Shown here: positions 23,880-33,072 of the stretch, piece after piece
Position numbering within the stretch: the first letter of the stretch is position 1
How the letters are laid out: every line of letters begins with the position of its first letter
Assembly (NCBI GenBank): GCA_902785355.1
Contig: CACZYF010000004.1
Span: 1-60,753, forward strand
Direction: 5' to 3'
DNA length: 60,753 nucleotides
From: an uncultured Ruminococcus sp.
GTDB taxonomy: Bacteria > Bacillota > Clostridia > Oscillospirales > Acutalibacteraceae
Made by a program: the position numbers and the translations under genes
Notes under the pieces: generated by a model
What the model was told of the DNA's origin: nothing
Databases searched by the model: none
Seen by the model: only the letters and a program-made list of their open reading frames with translations

Positions 23880-26313
23880 ATATAGACAGCGGATCAATGT
23901 CCGCATAGACCGTGACGTCGCTAAAGTCGCGGATCGAGGCGAAATCCACCAGCATACGGCTGAGCATCTCGCGGAAACGCGCGTCGTTACGGCATTTTAG
24001 GATCAATTTATAACGATATTTATTACTGACCTTGAAAACCGCCGCCATTGACGGCCCGAGCACACGCAGCGGGATATCGGGGTACTCGCTCTTGACCAGC
24101 CCTGTCATACGATCGGTAAAGGCAAATGCAGCCTTCTCGGACAGCTTTCCGTTCTCACTGACGAAACCGACTAAGCAGATCGACGCGAACGGCGGGTACA
24201 GCATGGCGCGGCGAATCTCGATCTCGGAGGTGTAAAACGCGTCGTAATCCTGAGCTGCGGCAAGTGAGATGATCGGGTTCTCGGGGGTGAAGGTCTGGAT
24301 GATTGCTCTGCCCTTGTCGCTGCCGCGTCCGGAACGACCGACTACCTGAGTCAGAAGCGAAAACGTGTTCTCGTAACTGCGGTAGTCGTCAAGATACAGC
24401 ATCCTGTCGGCGTTAAGCACGCCTACTAAGGTAACATTCGGAAAATCCAGTCCCTTCGCGACCATCTGGGTACCGACGAGGATATCATATTCGCCGTTGG
24501 AGAAGGCGGTCAGCTTCTTCTCATGCGACGAGCGGGTCATGGTGGTGTCGGTGTCCATGCGCAGAATACGGGCGCTCGGGAATATCTCTGCCAATTCTAC
24601 CTCAGCTTTCTGAGTTCCCGTACCTGACAGTCTTAACTGATGACTGCCGCAGGTCGGACACTCGGATCGATACGGAACCGAATATCCGCAGTAGTGGCAC
24701 ATCAGGCGATTATTGGCGCTGTGGTAGGTCAGCGAGATCGAGCAGTTCGGACAGGTCAGCGGTTCCTTACAGCTGCAGCAGGTGACAAAGGAATTGTACC
24801 CGCGGCGGTTCAGGAGCAAAATGCTCTGCTTTCCTGTATCGAGATTTTCTTCAATATTCTGTAAAAGAATATTTGAGAAAGCGCTCGTGTTGCCGATCGC
24901 TACCTCTTCGTTCATATCGGCTATCACTACATCCGGCAGGGTCGCCGAGCCGTAGCGCTTTGTCAGCACATGCTTGTGGTATCTGCCGCTGTTGGCGTAA
25001 TAATAGGTCTCGACGGATGGCGTCGCAGAACTCAGCAATAATAAGGCGCGGTGATAGGAACAGCGAAACTTCGCAAGCTCCTTCGCGCTGAATCGCGGCT
25101 TGCTCTCGGATTTATAAGTGTGCTCCTGTTCCTCGTCCATGATGATCAGTCCGAGATCCTTGAACGGAGCGAATATCGCGGAGCGTGTACCGACGGCGAT
25201 CTTTGCGATTCCACGGCTGACGCGCTTGTATTCGTCGAGCCGTTCTCCAAGCGATAATGCGCTATGAAAAACCGCCACCAGATCACCGAAGCTCGCGCGG
25301 AAGATCGCGATCAGCTGAGGAGTCAGCGCGATCTCGGGAACCATCACGATCACGTCCCTGCCGTCGGCGACTGCGCGCTCGATCAGCTTGAAGAACACGG
25401 AGGTCTTGCCCGATCCGGTAATGCCGTAGAGGAGTGAAACCTCGGCGGTATCGCCCTGATACAGCTTCAAAAGCTCATCATACGCTTTCTGCTGTTCATC
25501 GGTGAGGATCACGTCGCGCTTTTTCGCCTGCATGGACTTGGGGATGCGGAACACCTCGTCGTCGAAGTACACGGCGACTCCTTTACGCACCAGCGTATCG
25601 GGTACGGAGACGGTCACGCCCGTATAGTAGCAGACTTCCTTCACGGAAGCGGAGCCGACGGTATTCAACAGATCGATCACGCTCTCCTGCTTCGGGCTTA
25701 GCTTCATGCCGTGGATGCGGGCTTCACAGTCATCTGCAAGGCGGATCATCTTGATGGTTTTATCACCGATACGGCGAAAAGCCGAGTCGTTCTTATACAG
25801 AACGCCGTCAGTCTCCATCTTGTCGAGAACCGATGTGTCGGAAAGTCCAAGCTCATGCAGAAGAGCGTATTTCTCCGCTTTATTATTCTTTGAACGAATA
25901 ATCGTAACGATCCTACGCTGTTCATCGGACAGGTCATAGAAGCGTTCGCCGAGCTTCTCACTGACGGAATACTCCTGCGACAGACGGTAGTTGATACCGG
26001 CGGGGAGCATCGCCTTCACTGCGTCATAATAGGTGCAGAAGAAGTGATTCTTCATGAAACCGCACATGCGCAGCATCTCGTCATTAAGGACAGGCTCGGT
26101 ATCGAGCAGCTCACAGACAGCCTTCAACTCCTCCCCTTCGTCCTCTCTTACAGCTAGCACGATACCCTGACGCCTTGCGTTCCCTCTACCGAAGGGCACA
26201 GAGACGCGGTATCCCGGTTGAACAGGCATTCCGTCGGGGATCCGATAGCTGAACGCTCGGTCAAAGTGATAGATCGCGTTTTCGACCGCGACGGATGCGA
26301 TCTTGGCGATCAT
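23878..26313 (-). CDS. priA: Primosomal protein N' (replication restart helicase PriA)
   Basis: 811 residues. An N-terminal DNA-binding domain (about 1-200) precedes an SF2 helicase core with Walker A (GITGSGKTS), DEEQ as the DExx box, SATPS and the later helicase motifs. Between the helicase lobes the zinc-binding insertion carries eight cysteines (CCSCKEPLTCPNC, then CHYCG and CPTC). PriA reloads the replisome at stalled forks. It overlaps rpoZ by one base at its start. Confidence 0.96.
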   Translation of the reverse strand: MIAKIASVAVENAIYHFDRAFSYRIPDGMPVQPGYRVSVPFGRGNARRQGIVLAVREDEGEELKAVCELLDTEPVLNDEMLRMCGFMKNHFFCTYYDAVKAMLPAGINYRLSQEYSVSEKLGERFYDLSDEQRRIVTIIRSKNNKAEKYALLHELGLSDTSVLDKMETDGVLYKNDSAFRRIGDKTIKMIRLADDCEARIHGMKLSPKQESVIDLLNTVGSASVKEVCYYTGVTVSVPDTLVRKGVAVYFDDEVFRIPKSMQAKKRDVILTDEQQKAYDELLKLYQGDTAEVSLLYGITGSGKTSVFFKLIERAVADGRDVIVMVPEIALTPQLIAIFRASFGDLVAVFHSALSLGERLDEYKRVSRGIAKIAVGTRSAIFAPFKDLGLIIMDEEQEHTYKSESKPRFSAKELAKFRCSYHRALLLLSSATPSVETYYYANSGRYHKHVLTKRYGSATLPDVVIADMNEEVAIGNTSAFSNILLQNIEENLDTGKQSILLLNRRGYNSFVTCCSCKEPLTCPNCSISLTYHSANNRLMCHYCGYSVPYRSECPTCGSHQLRLSGTGTQKAEVELAEIFPSARILRMDTDTTMTRSSHEKKLTAFSNGEYDILVGTQMVAKGLDFPNVTLVGVLNADRMLYLDDYRSYENTFSLLTQVVGRSGRGSDKGRAIIQTFTPENPIISLAAAQDYDAFYTSEIEIRRAMLYPPFASICLVGFVSENGKLSEKAAFAFTDRMTGLVKSEYPDIPLRVLGPSMAAVFKVSNKYRYKLILKCRNDARFREMLSRMLVDFASIRDFSDVTVYADIDPLSI

Positions 26314-26519
26314 CAGTCCTCGTCGTCCTCTTCCTCGAGGATATTGTACTTATGGTTCTTGAAGTCGTCGATCGCGAGCAGAACGGGCTTCTCATCGGTG
26401 ATAAGACCCTCTTCCTTGAACTCGTCAGCGATCTCACGGGCACGCTTTGCAACGCCGATTACCAGCGCGTAGCGGCTCTCCTTACCGGTCAGCATATCAT
26501 CTAAAGACGCTCTTTTCAT
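26313..26519 (-). CDS. rpoZ: RNA polymerase omega subunit
   Basis: 68 residues, beginning MKRASLDDMLTGKESRYALVIGVAKRAREI, the conserved omega sequence that chaperones the beta' subunit. The C-terminus is acidic (EEEDDED). It follows gmk by five bases, the widespread gmk-rpoZ order. Confidence 0.94.
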   Translation of the reverse strand: MKRASLDDMLTGKESRYALVIGVAKRAREIADEFKEEGLITDEKPVLLAIDDFKNHKYNILEEEDDED

Positions 26520-26524
26520 AACTA

Positions 26525-27106
26525 TTACTCCTTTATTTTTCTTTCGTTTTTGGTATCGGAAATGATGGAGAGGACCTCGTCGGTTGCTCTGTCAACATCA
26601 TCATTGATTACAATATAGTCGAATAAATTTTGGCTTTGCAGTTCTTCACGGGCGGTTTTGAGCCGCATCTCGATGACCTCATCGGTCTCGGTGCCTCTGC
26701 CCTTCAAGCGAGCCTCAAGCACCTCGAAGGACGGCGGCGCGATGAAGATGGTCACACAGTCGGGACAAGCCTTCTTAATCTGTAAAAAGCCCTTGACCTC
26801 GATCTCGAGGATAACGTCGAGTCCTTCATCCAGCATGCGAAAGACCGCTTCCTTCGGGGTGCCGTACTTGTTGCCGACATACTCTGCATGCTCCAGAAAG
26901 CCGTCCTCGGCAATCATCCGGTCAAACTTCTCACGGGATACGAAGTAGTATTCTCTGCCGTCGACTTCTCCCTCGCGCGGCGCTCTGGTAGTAGCAGAGA
27001 CAGACAGGCGTAGATTGGGATTTTTCCTGAGCAGTTCCTTCATGATCGTGCCCTTGCCGACGCCGGAAGCGCCGGTATAGACGATCAGTAAGCCTTTATT
27101 CTTCAT
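26525..27106 (-). CDS. gmk: Guanylate kinase
   Basis: 193 residues; phosphorylates GMP to GDP. The P-loop is GASGVGKGT; GMP-binding residues lie in SATTRAPREGEVDGREYYF, followed by the lid. The start lies inside the end of remA (11-base overlap), with GGAGG supplied by remA's last codons. Confidence 0.97.
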   Translation of the reverse strand: MKNKGLLIVYTGASGVGKGTIMKELLRKNPNLRLSVSATTRAPREGEVDGREYYFVSREKFDRMIAEDGFLEHAEYVGNKYGTPKEAVFRMLDEGLDVILEIEVKGFLQIKKACPDCVTIFIAPPSFEVLEARLKGRGTETDEVIEMRLKTAREELQSQNLFDYIVINDDVDRATDEVLSIISDTKNERKIKE

Positions 27107-27341
27107 GGGATTCCTCCATTCGGGACGCGATCGTCTCAGTTGTCAGCGCTGAGAGCACGATGTACTCGCTGTCGGTGATGATGACCGCCTTGCACTTACG
27201 TCCGAAGGTCGCGTCGATCAGGGTGGACGCCGCCTTGCTCATCTGTACGATACGCTTGATGGGCGCAGAATCCGGGCTGACCACGGAAACGATCTTGCTG
27301 ATATTCACAACGTTGCCGAAGCCGATATTCACAAAACGCAT
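27096..27341 (-). CDS. remA: RemA-family (DUF370) regulator
   Basis: 81 residues. MRFVNIGFGNVVNISKIVSVV and the IKRIVQ...LIDATFGRKCKAVIITD pattern are diagnostic for DUF370. In Bacillus, RemA is an oligomeric DNA-binding activator of matrix and osmoprotection genes. In this lineage the gene travels with yicC and gmk, as here. Its target in this organism is unknown. Confidence 0.9.
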   Translation of the reverse strand: MRFVNIGFGNVVNISKIVSVVSPDSAPIKRIVQMSKAASTLIDATFGRKCKAVIITDSEYIVLSALTTETIASRMEESHEE

Positions 27342-27353
27342 AGGCTCCTCCGT

Positions 27354-28232
27354 TTATTCGATATTCTGGACCTGTTCGCGGATTTTCTCGATCTCACCCT
27401 TGATCTCAACGACCTTATGAGCGAGCTTGGAGTCGTTGACCTTCGAGCCGATGGTGTTCGCTTCGCGGTTCATCTCCTGTACGATGAAATCGAGTTTTCT
27501 GCCGACCGGTTGATCGGAGTCAAGGAAGGACTTCATCTGGTCGAAGTGAGAGCGCAGACGGACGGTCTCTTCATCCACCGCGACCTTATCGGCAAAGATC
27601 GCCGCCTCGGTCAGGATACGCTGATCGTCGATGTTGGTGCTCTGCAATACCTCGCTGAGCTTTGCGTAGAGTCTGTCGCGGTATTCCTGAACGGTGATCG
27701 GAGAGCGCTCCTCGATCTCACCTACGATATTGATGATCGTCTCTGCACGGCTGAGAATATCCGCCGTGAGCTTCTCACCCTCCGCCTCACGCATTGCGAC
27801 AAAGTGACTCAGCGCCTCGTCTACAGCAGTCTTGACGTCGTTCCACACCGCGTCTTCATCCGCGGGCGGACGGCTGATCTGGAAGATATCGCCGAGACGT
27901 GACAGTGTAGATACCGAGATATCATCCTTTACTCCGTATTCTTCAACAAGCGAGCGCATCGCCTTGATATAACCCGACGCAAGCGGCTTGTTCAGCTCGA
28001 CCTCAACGGCAGTATCGTCATTCTCCGTGATTGAGACATACATATCGACCTTACCGCGGCTGACACGTGAGCCGACATACTTTTTGAGCTTATCCTCCAG
28101 AAAGCTGTATCCCCTGCCGGTGCGGCATGAAAACTCGAAATAACGGTGGTTGACGCTCTTGATCTCGACGATGATATCGCGGGTTCCGACAGACATCTCA
28201 GCTCTGCCGAAGCCGGTCATGGATCTTACCAC
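27354..28232 (-). CDS. yicC: YicC-family endoribonuclease
   Basis: 292 residues. It begins VRSMTGFGRAE, the family signature, and ends with the DUF1732 region (KLDFIVQEMNREANTIGSK). YicC proteins are homo-oligomeric endoribonucleases. The start is GTG 28232, with AAGGGGGA seven bases before it. It is the first gene of the long leftward operon and has its own promoter next to a palindrome shared with yebC. Confidence 0.93.
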   Translation of the reverse strand: MVRSMTGFGRAEMSVGTRDIIVEIKSVNHRYFEFSCRTGRGYSFLEDKLKKYVGSRVSRGKVDMYVSITENDDTAVEVELNKPLASGYIKAMRSLVEEYGVKDDISVSTLSRLGDIFQISRPPADEDAVWNDVKTAVDEALSHFVAMREAEGEKLTADILSRAETIINIVGEIEERSPITVQEYRDRLYAKLSEVLQSTNIDDQRILTEAAIFADKVAVDEETVRLRSHFDQMKSFLDSDQPVGRKLDFIVQEMNREANTIGSKVNDSKLAHKVVEIKGEIEKIREQVQNIE

Positions 28233-28264
28233 ATAGATTCCCCCTTATCCTTATTCTTTACAAT

Positions 28265-28293
28265 ATTTTACCACCACTCCTACGGAATCACAA
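28265..28293 (-). promoter_or_regulatory. Promoter of the yicC operon
   Basis: On the minus strand TTGTGA and TAAAAT are separated by 17 bp, about 30 bases before yicC. It appears to drive the operon that runs down to rsgA. Confidence 0.6.
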
Positions 28294-28296
28294 TAG

Positions 28297-28320
28297 AGTT
28301 ATTACAAGATTGTAATAACT
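28297..28320. promoter_or_regulatory. Palindrome between divergent promoters
   Basis: A perfect 10-bp inverted repeat, agttattaca and tgtaataact, with a 4-base centre (agat). It lies three bases from the yicC -35 and two bases from the yebC -35, so one bound dimer could control both promoters. Confidence 0.6.
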
Positions 28321-28322
28321 AT

Positions 28323-28350
28323 TTGCATTATCCTTGAAATGTGTTATATT
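28323..28350 (+). promoter_or_regulatory. Promoter of yebC
   Basis: TTGCAT and TATATT are separated by 16 bp, about 38 bases before the yebC start. Confidence 0.5.
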
Positions 28351-28387
28351 GTATAAGTTAAATTTGCTGATAAAGGAATGATAAACA

Positions 28388-29116
28388 ATGTCAGGACATA
28401 ATAAATGGAGCACTATTAAGCAGAAAAAGGGTAAAAACGACGCGGCTCGCGCCAAGGTCTTCACCAAGATCGGCAGAGAGCTGATGGTCGCGATCCGCGA
28501 CGGCGGCAGCGCCGATCCCGCGGTCAACTCCAAGCTCAGAGACTGTATCGCCAAGGCGAAAGCGGCGAACGTCCCCAACGACAACATCGAGCGCGCTATC
28601 AAGAAGGCGCAGGGCGGTGAAGGCGCGAACTACGAGTCTGTCACCTACGAGGGCTACGGTCCCTGCGGCGTCGCCGTCATCGTTGAAGCGCTGACCGATA
28701 ACCGTAACCGTACCGCGGGCGAAGTCAGACACTACTTCGACAAGTTCGGCGGCAACATGGGTACCCCCGGCTGCGTCGGCTTCATGTTCGAGAAGAAGGG
28801 CGTTATCGTCATCGATCGCGAGGATCTCGAGAAGGAAGAAGATACCGTTATGGAGGACGCTCTCGAGGCGGGCGCTTCCGACTTTGAGGCTGATGATGAC
28901 ATCTTCACCATCTACACCGAGCCCGACGATCTGAGCGGCGTTCGCGATGATATGGAGGCAAAGGGCTATGAGTTCGCTTCCGCCGAGGTCGAGCAGGTAC
29001 CCTCCACCTATACCAAGATCGACGATCCCGATACCCGCGTTCAGATGCAGAAGATGCTGGATATGTTCGACGATAACGACGATATCCAGAATGTCTGGCA
29101 CAACTGGGAAGCATGA
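28388..29116 (+). CDS. yebC: YebC/PmpR-family protein
   Basis: 242 residues. It begins MSGHNKWSTIKQKKGKNDAARAKVFTKIGREL, diagnostic for the family, and has the usual three-domain length. Members were described as transcription regulators; more recent work links the family to relief of ribosome stalling at proline tracts. It is monocistronic with its own promoter and a strong terminator, and diverges from the yicC operon. Confidence 0.95.
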   Translation: MSGHNKWSTIKQKKGKNDAARAKVFTKIGRELMVAIRDGGSADPAVNSKLRDCIAKAKAANVPNDNIERAIKKAQGGEGANYESVTYEGYGPCGVAVIVEALTDNRNRTAGEVRHYFDKFGGNMGTPGCVGFMFEKKGVIVIDREDLEKEEDTVMEDALEAGASDFEADDDIFTIYTEPDDLSGVRDDMEAKGYEFASAEVEQVPSTYTKIDDPDTRVQMQKMLDMFDDNDDIQNVWHNWEA

Positions 29117-29235
29117 TGCTTCACCCATTGCGCCTTTTGATAAGTTCAATATAACTGAAAAGAAGTGCAACGGCGCGTCTGACCTCAGCGATTTACTGTA
29201 CTATTCTCCGCCGTTACAGTTACCGATAAAGCAAA

Positions 29236-29275
29236 ATAAGGCTGTTCACATCATTGTGAGCAGCCTTATCTTTTT
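29236..29275. terminator. Terminator between yebC and rnmV
   Basis: ataaggctgttcaca pairs with tgtgagcagccttat around a short loop and is followed by CTTTTTG rightward, and by ATTTTGC leftward. It ends yebC and probably also the convergent comEC-holA-rnmV transcript. The rnmV stop codon lies within the stem. Confidence 0.8.
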
Positions 29276-29874
29276 GCCTGATTCAATTGTGACAGGTAGT
29301 TTTCAAATTCTTCTTTCGTAAAGAGGCAGTTAAGGGCGGCGATCATCGCGTTCGTCGTCAGATACTTCGGCAAGCCGAGGCTTTGCAGTATCATCGTCCT
29401 GTATTCGGCGGAGTGCTCCGAACCGGTCAAGCCGTAATCGTAGAAATCGCCTTTGGTGATCAGAGCGACGGGCTCACTTACCTCGCCTTCAATATGTGCG
29501 CCGCTGCTGCGGATAGCTTGAGCCAACAGTTCTTTATCAAGCCCCTCTACGCCGAGGATACCCTCCTTAGAGGGCTGCGCCTTGCGGCGTTCCTTACCCT
29601 CAACGGTCAGGATATAAGCGTGCCTGATCTGCTCCTCCGGAACGATACCGCGCAGGAAATTGCGGATGACGAAGCCCGCCGAATCCACGTCGGTCATCAC
29701 GAGGATCCCCCTGCGCTGAGCGATCGAGCGGATCAGCTCCTGCTTCTCCTTATCCTTGAACACACGAAAGCCGCCTGTCTCGATGATCGGGGTCGCGATC
29801 AGCTCGCTCAGGCGAATTTTATCATATTTGCCCTCGACGATGACCGCTTCACGCAGTCTGAGCTTTTCAGTCAT
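29266..29874 (-). CDS. rnmV: Ribonuclease M5
   Basis: 202 residues. A TOPRIM domain with the acidic motif AVIVEGKYDK at residues about 10-19 and VMTDVDSAG near 58-66, followed by a DUF4093 C-terminal region. RNase M5 matures 5S rRNA in Firmicutes. It overlaps holA by eight bases. It usually neighbours ksgA, which is not here. Confidence 0.9.
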   Translation of the reverse strand: MTEKLRLREAVIVEGKYDKIRLSELIATPIIETGGFRVFKDKEKQELIRSIAQRRGILVMTDVDSAGFVIRNFLRGIVPEEQIRHAYILTVEGKERRKAQPSKEGILGVEGLDKELLAQAIRSSGAHIEGEVSEPVALITKGDFYDYGLTGSEHSAEYRTMILQSLGLPKYLTTNAMIAALNCLFTKEEFENYLSQLNQAKR

Positions 29875-30922
29875 CTCTGCGATCCTCCGCGATCAAAGCA
29901 AGCTTACAGACCAGCCGCTCAATTTCGATACGTTCATCGGCGGTCTCGGTGACCAGCCTCGCCTGAACATCAATCAGTTCGTCCAGACTACGGCGCAGCG
30001 CTTTGGTTGTTACGGGACGTATCTGCTTGATAATCTTGCCGAGTACCCATGAGCGGTTTTTGTAGCCGAAGTCCTCCCCTATTTCGCCCGTTGACTTGCC
30101 TGCTTCAATGCCGATACGAACGCGGTAGGCGTCGAGATACGCGCCGGAGAGAACGGTACAAATATACACACCGCTGACCTGCTGATAAAACAGCACCGAG
30201 ATCGCGTTGATCGCCTTGTCGGTATTGCCCGCGACAATATAGCCGAACAGGTCATAGACGCTGGCTTCGGTTGATTTGCTGACGAGCAGCTCGATCATCT
30301 CTGGCGTGATCTCAGCGCCGTCGGCGTAGGCTGTCAGCTTCTTCATCTCGCCGTTGAGCCGATTCAGATCCTCGCCTGCGTATTGGATGAGCTTGTGTGC
30401 CGTTAGCTCAGACATGGTACAACCGCCAGCCTTCGCCCATTTGCATAAGTCTCGCTCCAGTGCGAGTCCGCTGCGGTGAGTAAGCTCGATACACACGCCG
30501 TTCTTATCGATAAAGGACATCAGCTTCTTGAACTGTGACTTCGCCGTTTTGGAGGTAAGCTCTAAGGTAGGCATCGCGAAGATCACAACAGTGGTATCGG
30601 GGAGCTTCTTCAATATCGTCATCAAGGCGTCAAAATCGCTCTTCTTCAGCTTGTCGATATCCATATCGTTGATACGTAGGATGTTCCGCTCGCTCATGAA
30701 GGGGATGATATCCGCCGTAACGGATATCTCGCCGATATCGCTGTCAGCGCCGAATATATGATAATTAAACTCGTTAAGCGCTTCTTCGCCCGAGACTTTC
30801 TTCTCGATAAGCTCGACGGAGCGCTTAACGAGCATTTTTTCCTCACCGAAGCAAAGATAAAGATTCTTGAAATGTCCGCTGTTCAGATGTTTTTTCAGTT
30901 CACTTTCCGTAAACATAGTCAC
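29867..30922 (-). CDS. holA: DNA polymerase III subunit delta
   Basis: 351 residues, clamp-loader delta subunit. The N-terminal AAA-like domain lacks a working P-loop (LYLCFGEEKMLVKRSVELIEKKV), as usual for delta; the linker and C-terminal collar follow. It overlaps comEC by four bases, and the comEC-holA pairing is common in bacteria. Confidence 0.92.
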   Translation of the reverse strand: MTMFTESELKKHLNSGHFKNLYLCFGEEKMLVKRSVELIEKKVSGEEALNEFNYHIFGADSDIGEISVTADIIPFMSERNILRINDMDIDKLKKSDFDALMTILKKLPDTTVVIFAMPTLELTSKTAKSQFKKLMSFIDKNGVCIELTHRSGLALERDLCKWAKAGGCTMSELTAHKLIQYAGEDLNRLNGEMKKLTAYADGAEITPEMIELLVSKSTEASVYDLFGYIVAGNTDKAINAISVLFYQQVSGVYICTVLSGAYLDAYRVRIGIEAGKSTGEIGEDFGYKNRSWVLGKIIKQIRPVTTKALRRSLDELIDVQARLVTETADERIEIERLVCKLALIAEDRRDD

Positions 30923-33045
30923 CTCAAATCGAGCGTGAAGCCGCCCTCGCAGGTATATTTGATATGGTCGGAGTCTAAAGCGGTCTGTGAGCCGCTGATG
31001 ATGCAGTCCGCTTCTCTCCAGGATAAGGGGATATCGGATACGGCAGCGCCTTCAGGGAGCAGCACCACCTGCTTATGTGGCGTTCGCAGCAGCATGACCG
31101 GCTGTCCGTCAGCGGTCGAGACACTCAGCGTCACTCCGTCGTCCAGGACAAAGTCGCTGTCGCCGCTGAATATCGTACTGCCTTCGCCTTCATCCTCTAT
31201 ATCATACAACAAATAGCGATGAATTGCAAATTCGTGATCGGAATAGTTCAGATACCGCTCGTATTCGGATTTATCAAGACACAGAGCGGATTCAGCCGAG
31301 CCGAAGCGATCTGATAATTCGTTCATGATTCTGTAGTAATCTCTGCTTTTGCAGTCCATCGCGAGCAGGTGCAGGTTCCCCCTGCTGTTCAGCGCAACGC
31401 TCATACCGCCGTCCGCGTCAGAAACGATCAGCTCGATCGTGTTCAGCTCAATAGCGGAATGGATTAAAAATCCGCCCAGAAATACAGCGAAGGCTGTCAG
31501 AGCCGCAGGCAAAAGCAGATTATATCTTCGCCTGAGCAGAAGCACCGCTGTCATCAGCACGGCGTTCACGAAAAAGCAGATCGGGACAAACGGCTCGTGA
31601 ACCGGGATATACGCGCCCGGAACGGACGCCAGTAATCCAACCGCCCACAGTACCAATTTCGTGAGGAAATACAGCGGCCATGACAGACCTGATGCCATCC
31701 ACCGAAGAAACGGCAGACACCACAATACACATATTGGCAGAGCCAAAAACAGGATCAAATAAACGCACGGGTACAGGATCACGGAGGACAGCAGCGTGAC
31801 CGGGGACAACTCGCGGAATAAGCAGACGCTGATCGGAACAACCAGTATATTTGCCGCAAGACTGACTGAAAGAATCCCCGAGATACTGTTCAGCAGCAGC
31901 TTCAGCAGTAATAAGAATCCGGATTTTTTTACAAATATAAGCCCGACCGCTCTGAAGCTCAGCTGCGGGATGTTCCCGGCTCCATCATGAAAACTCAGCT
32001 TATTACGGATCGGTTCCGCCCACAAAAGAATCGACAGGGTGGCATAGAACGAAAGGATCAAGCCGGGGTCCCCTGCCGCGTACGGCGACATAAAGGCGGG
32101 CAGAAGAATGCCGGCAACGCCGAGATGATTCAGCGGGTAGGTCTTTCGGCGGACGGTACCACCGATAATCAGCATAACCATCATCAGCCCGGAGCGCATC
32201 ACGGACGACTGAAACCCCGTGACAGACATATACAGTAAGATCAAAAGCAGCGATAACACGAGATTTACCCATCGGTTGAGCCGCTTGAAGCGTTTCAGCA
32301 GGCGTATGAGCAGCATGCATATCACAGAAAAATGCATACCCGATACCACGATGAAGTACGAAGCGCCGGCATAGCGGAACTGATCCCGTAAATCGTTATC
32401 CATCGCGTATTTATCGCCGAGGAGTATCGCCCGCGTCAGCTTTGCGGAATCTCCGGGCAGAAGCGAATCGAACGCGCTGCGCATCACACGGCGCAGCCGG
32501 ATCGCCTGAAAATACAGGCTGTGATCCGCGGCCTCCTCGATCTGTACATCCGCCTTGTATTCATCCGTCATCAACAGATAGCCCTTAGCACGGTAATAAT
32601 CGTTATTCGTCGGGACAAGCTCGCAGGTAAAGCGAAAAGCATCATCCACCTCGACGTTTATGGCCTTCGGCGTTTTCAGGAGGATATCAACCGACTTATC
32701 CTCATCGTCGATCTTGAGCGTCTTGAGGTGATAATAATACATGCGATAGTTTTTGTATGGTTCGTCGCATAGGACGGCGTGTACGCGGCGGGTACCGGAA
32801 TACCTATCATGAATCGGCTTGACGCTGAGATGCTCATAGCATAAGCTGAATATAGCGGAAAGCGCTACGGTGATCGCAATAACAGGCAGAAATACCGTTT
32901 TGCGAAGCTTTTGAATAACAGAAAACGCAACAGCGCCCGCCAGCCCCATTATTCCGAGAGCGATCACAGCCGTTTCATTCGCGAAAAAAGCGACTGACAG
33001 CACAGAAAAGCAGGTAATACCGATCTGTGCAGGCAATCGCTTCAT
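30919..33045 (-). CDS. comEC: ComEC/Rec2-type DNA uptake channel protein
   Basis: 708 residues. An N-terminal set of membrane segments and an OB-like extracellular domain (DUF4131) precede the competence domain with further membrane segments (SVICMLLIRLL onward), including the family motif ASYFIVVSGMHFSVI near residue 230. The C-terminal metallo-beta-lactamase-like domain has lost the usual HxHxDH motif: the region after LNTIELIVSDADGG shows no histidine cluster. So it may be a channel without nuclease activity. No other competence genes are in the window. Confidence 0.88.
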   Translation of the reverse strand: MKRLPAQIGITCFSVLSVAFFANETAVIALGIMGLAGAVAFSVIQKLRKTVFLPVIAITVALSAIFSLCYEHLSVKPIHDRYSGTRRVHAVLCDEPYKNYRMYYYHLKTLKIDDEDKSVDILLKTPKAINVEVDDAFRFTCELVPTNNDYYRAKGYLLMTDEYKADVQIEEAADHSLYFQAIRLRRVMRSAFDSLLPGDSAKLTRAILLGDKYAMDNDLRDQFRYAGASYFIVVSGMHFSVICMLLIRLLKRFKRLNRWVNLVLSLLLILLYMSVTGFQSSVMRSGLMMVMLIIGGTVRRKTYPLNHLGVAGILLPAFMSPYAAGDPGLILSFYATLSILLWAEPIRNKLSFHDGAGNIPQLSFRAVGLIFVKKSGFLLLLKLLLNSISGILSVSLAANILVVPISVCLFRELSPVTLLSSVILYPCVYLILFLALPICVLWCLPFLRWMASGLSWPLYFLTKLVLWAVGLLASVPGAYIPVHEPFVPICFFVNAVLMTAVLLLRRRYNLLLPAALTAFAVFLGGFLIHSAIELNTIELIVSDADGGMSVALNSRGNLHLLAMDCKSRDYYRIMNELSDRFGSAESALCLDKSEYERYLNYSDHEFAIHRYLLYDIEDEGEGSTIFSGDSDFVLDDGVTLSVSTADGQPVMLLRTPHKQVVLLPEGAAVSDIPLSWREADCIISGSQTALDSDHIKYTCEGGFTLDLR

Positions 33046-33072
33046 AAGATACCTCTATAATGGGCAAGTATA

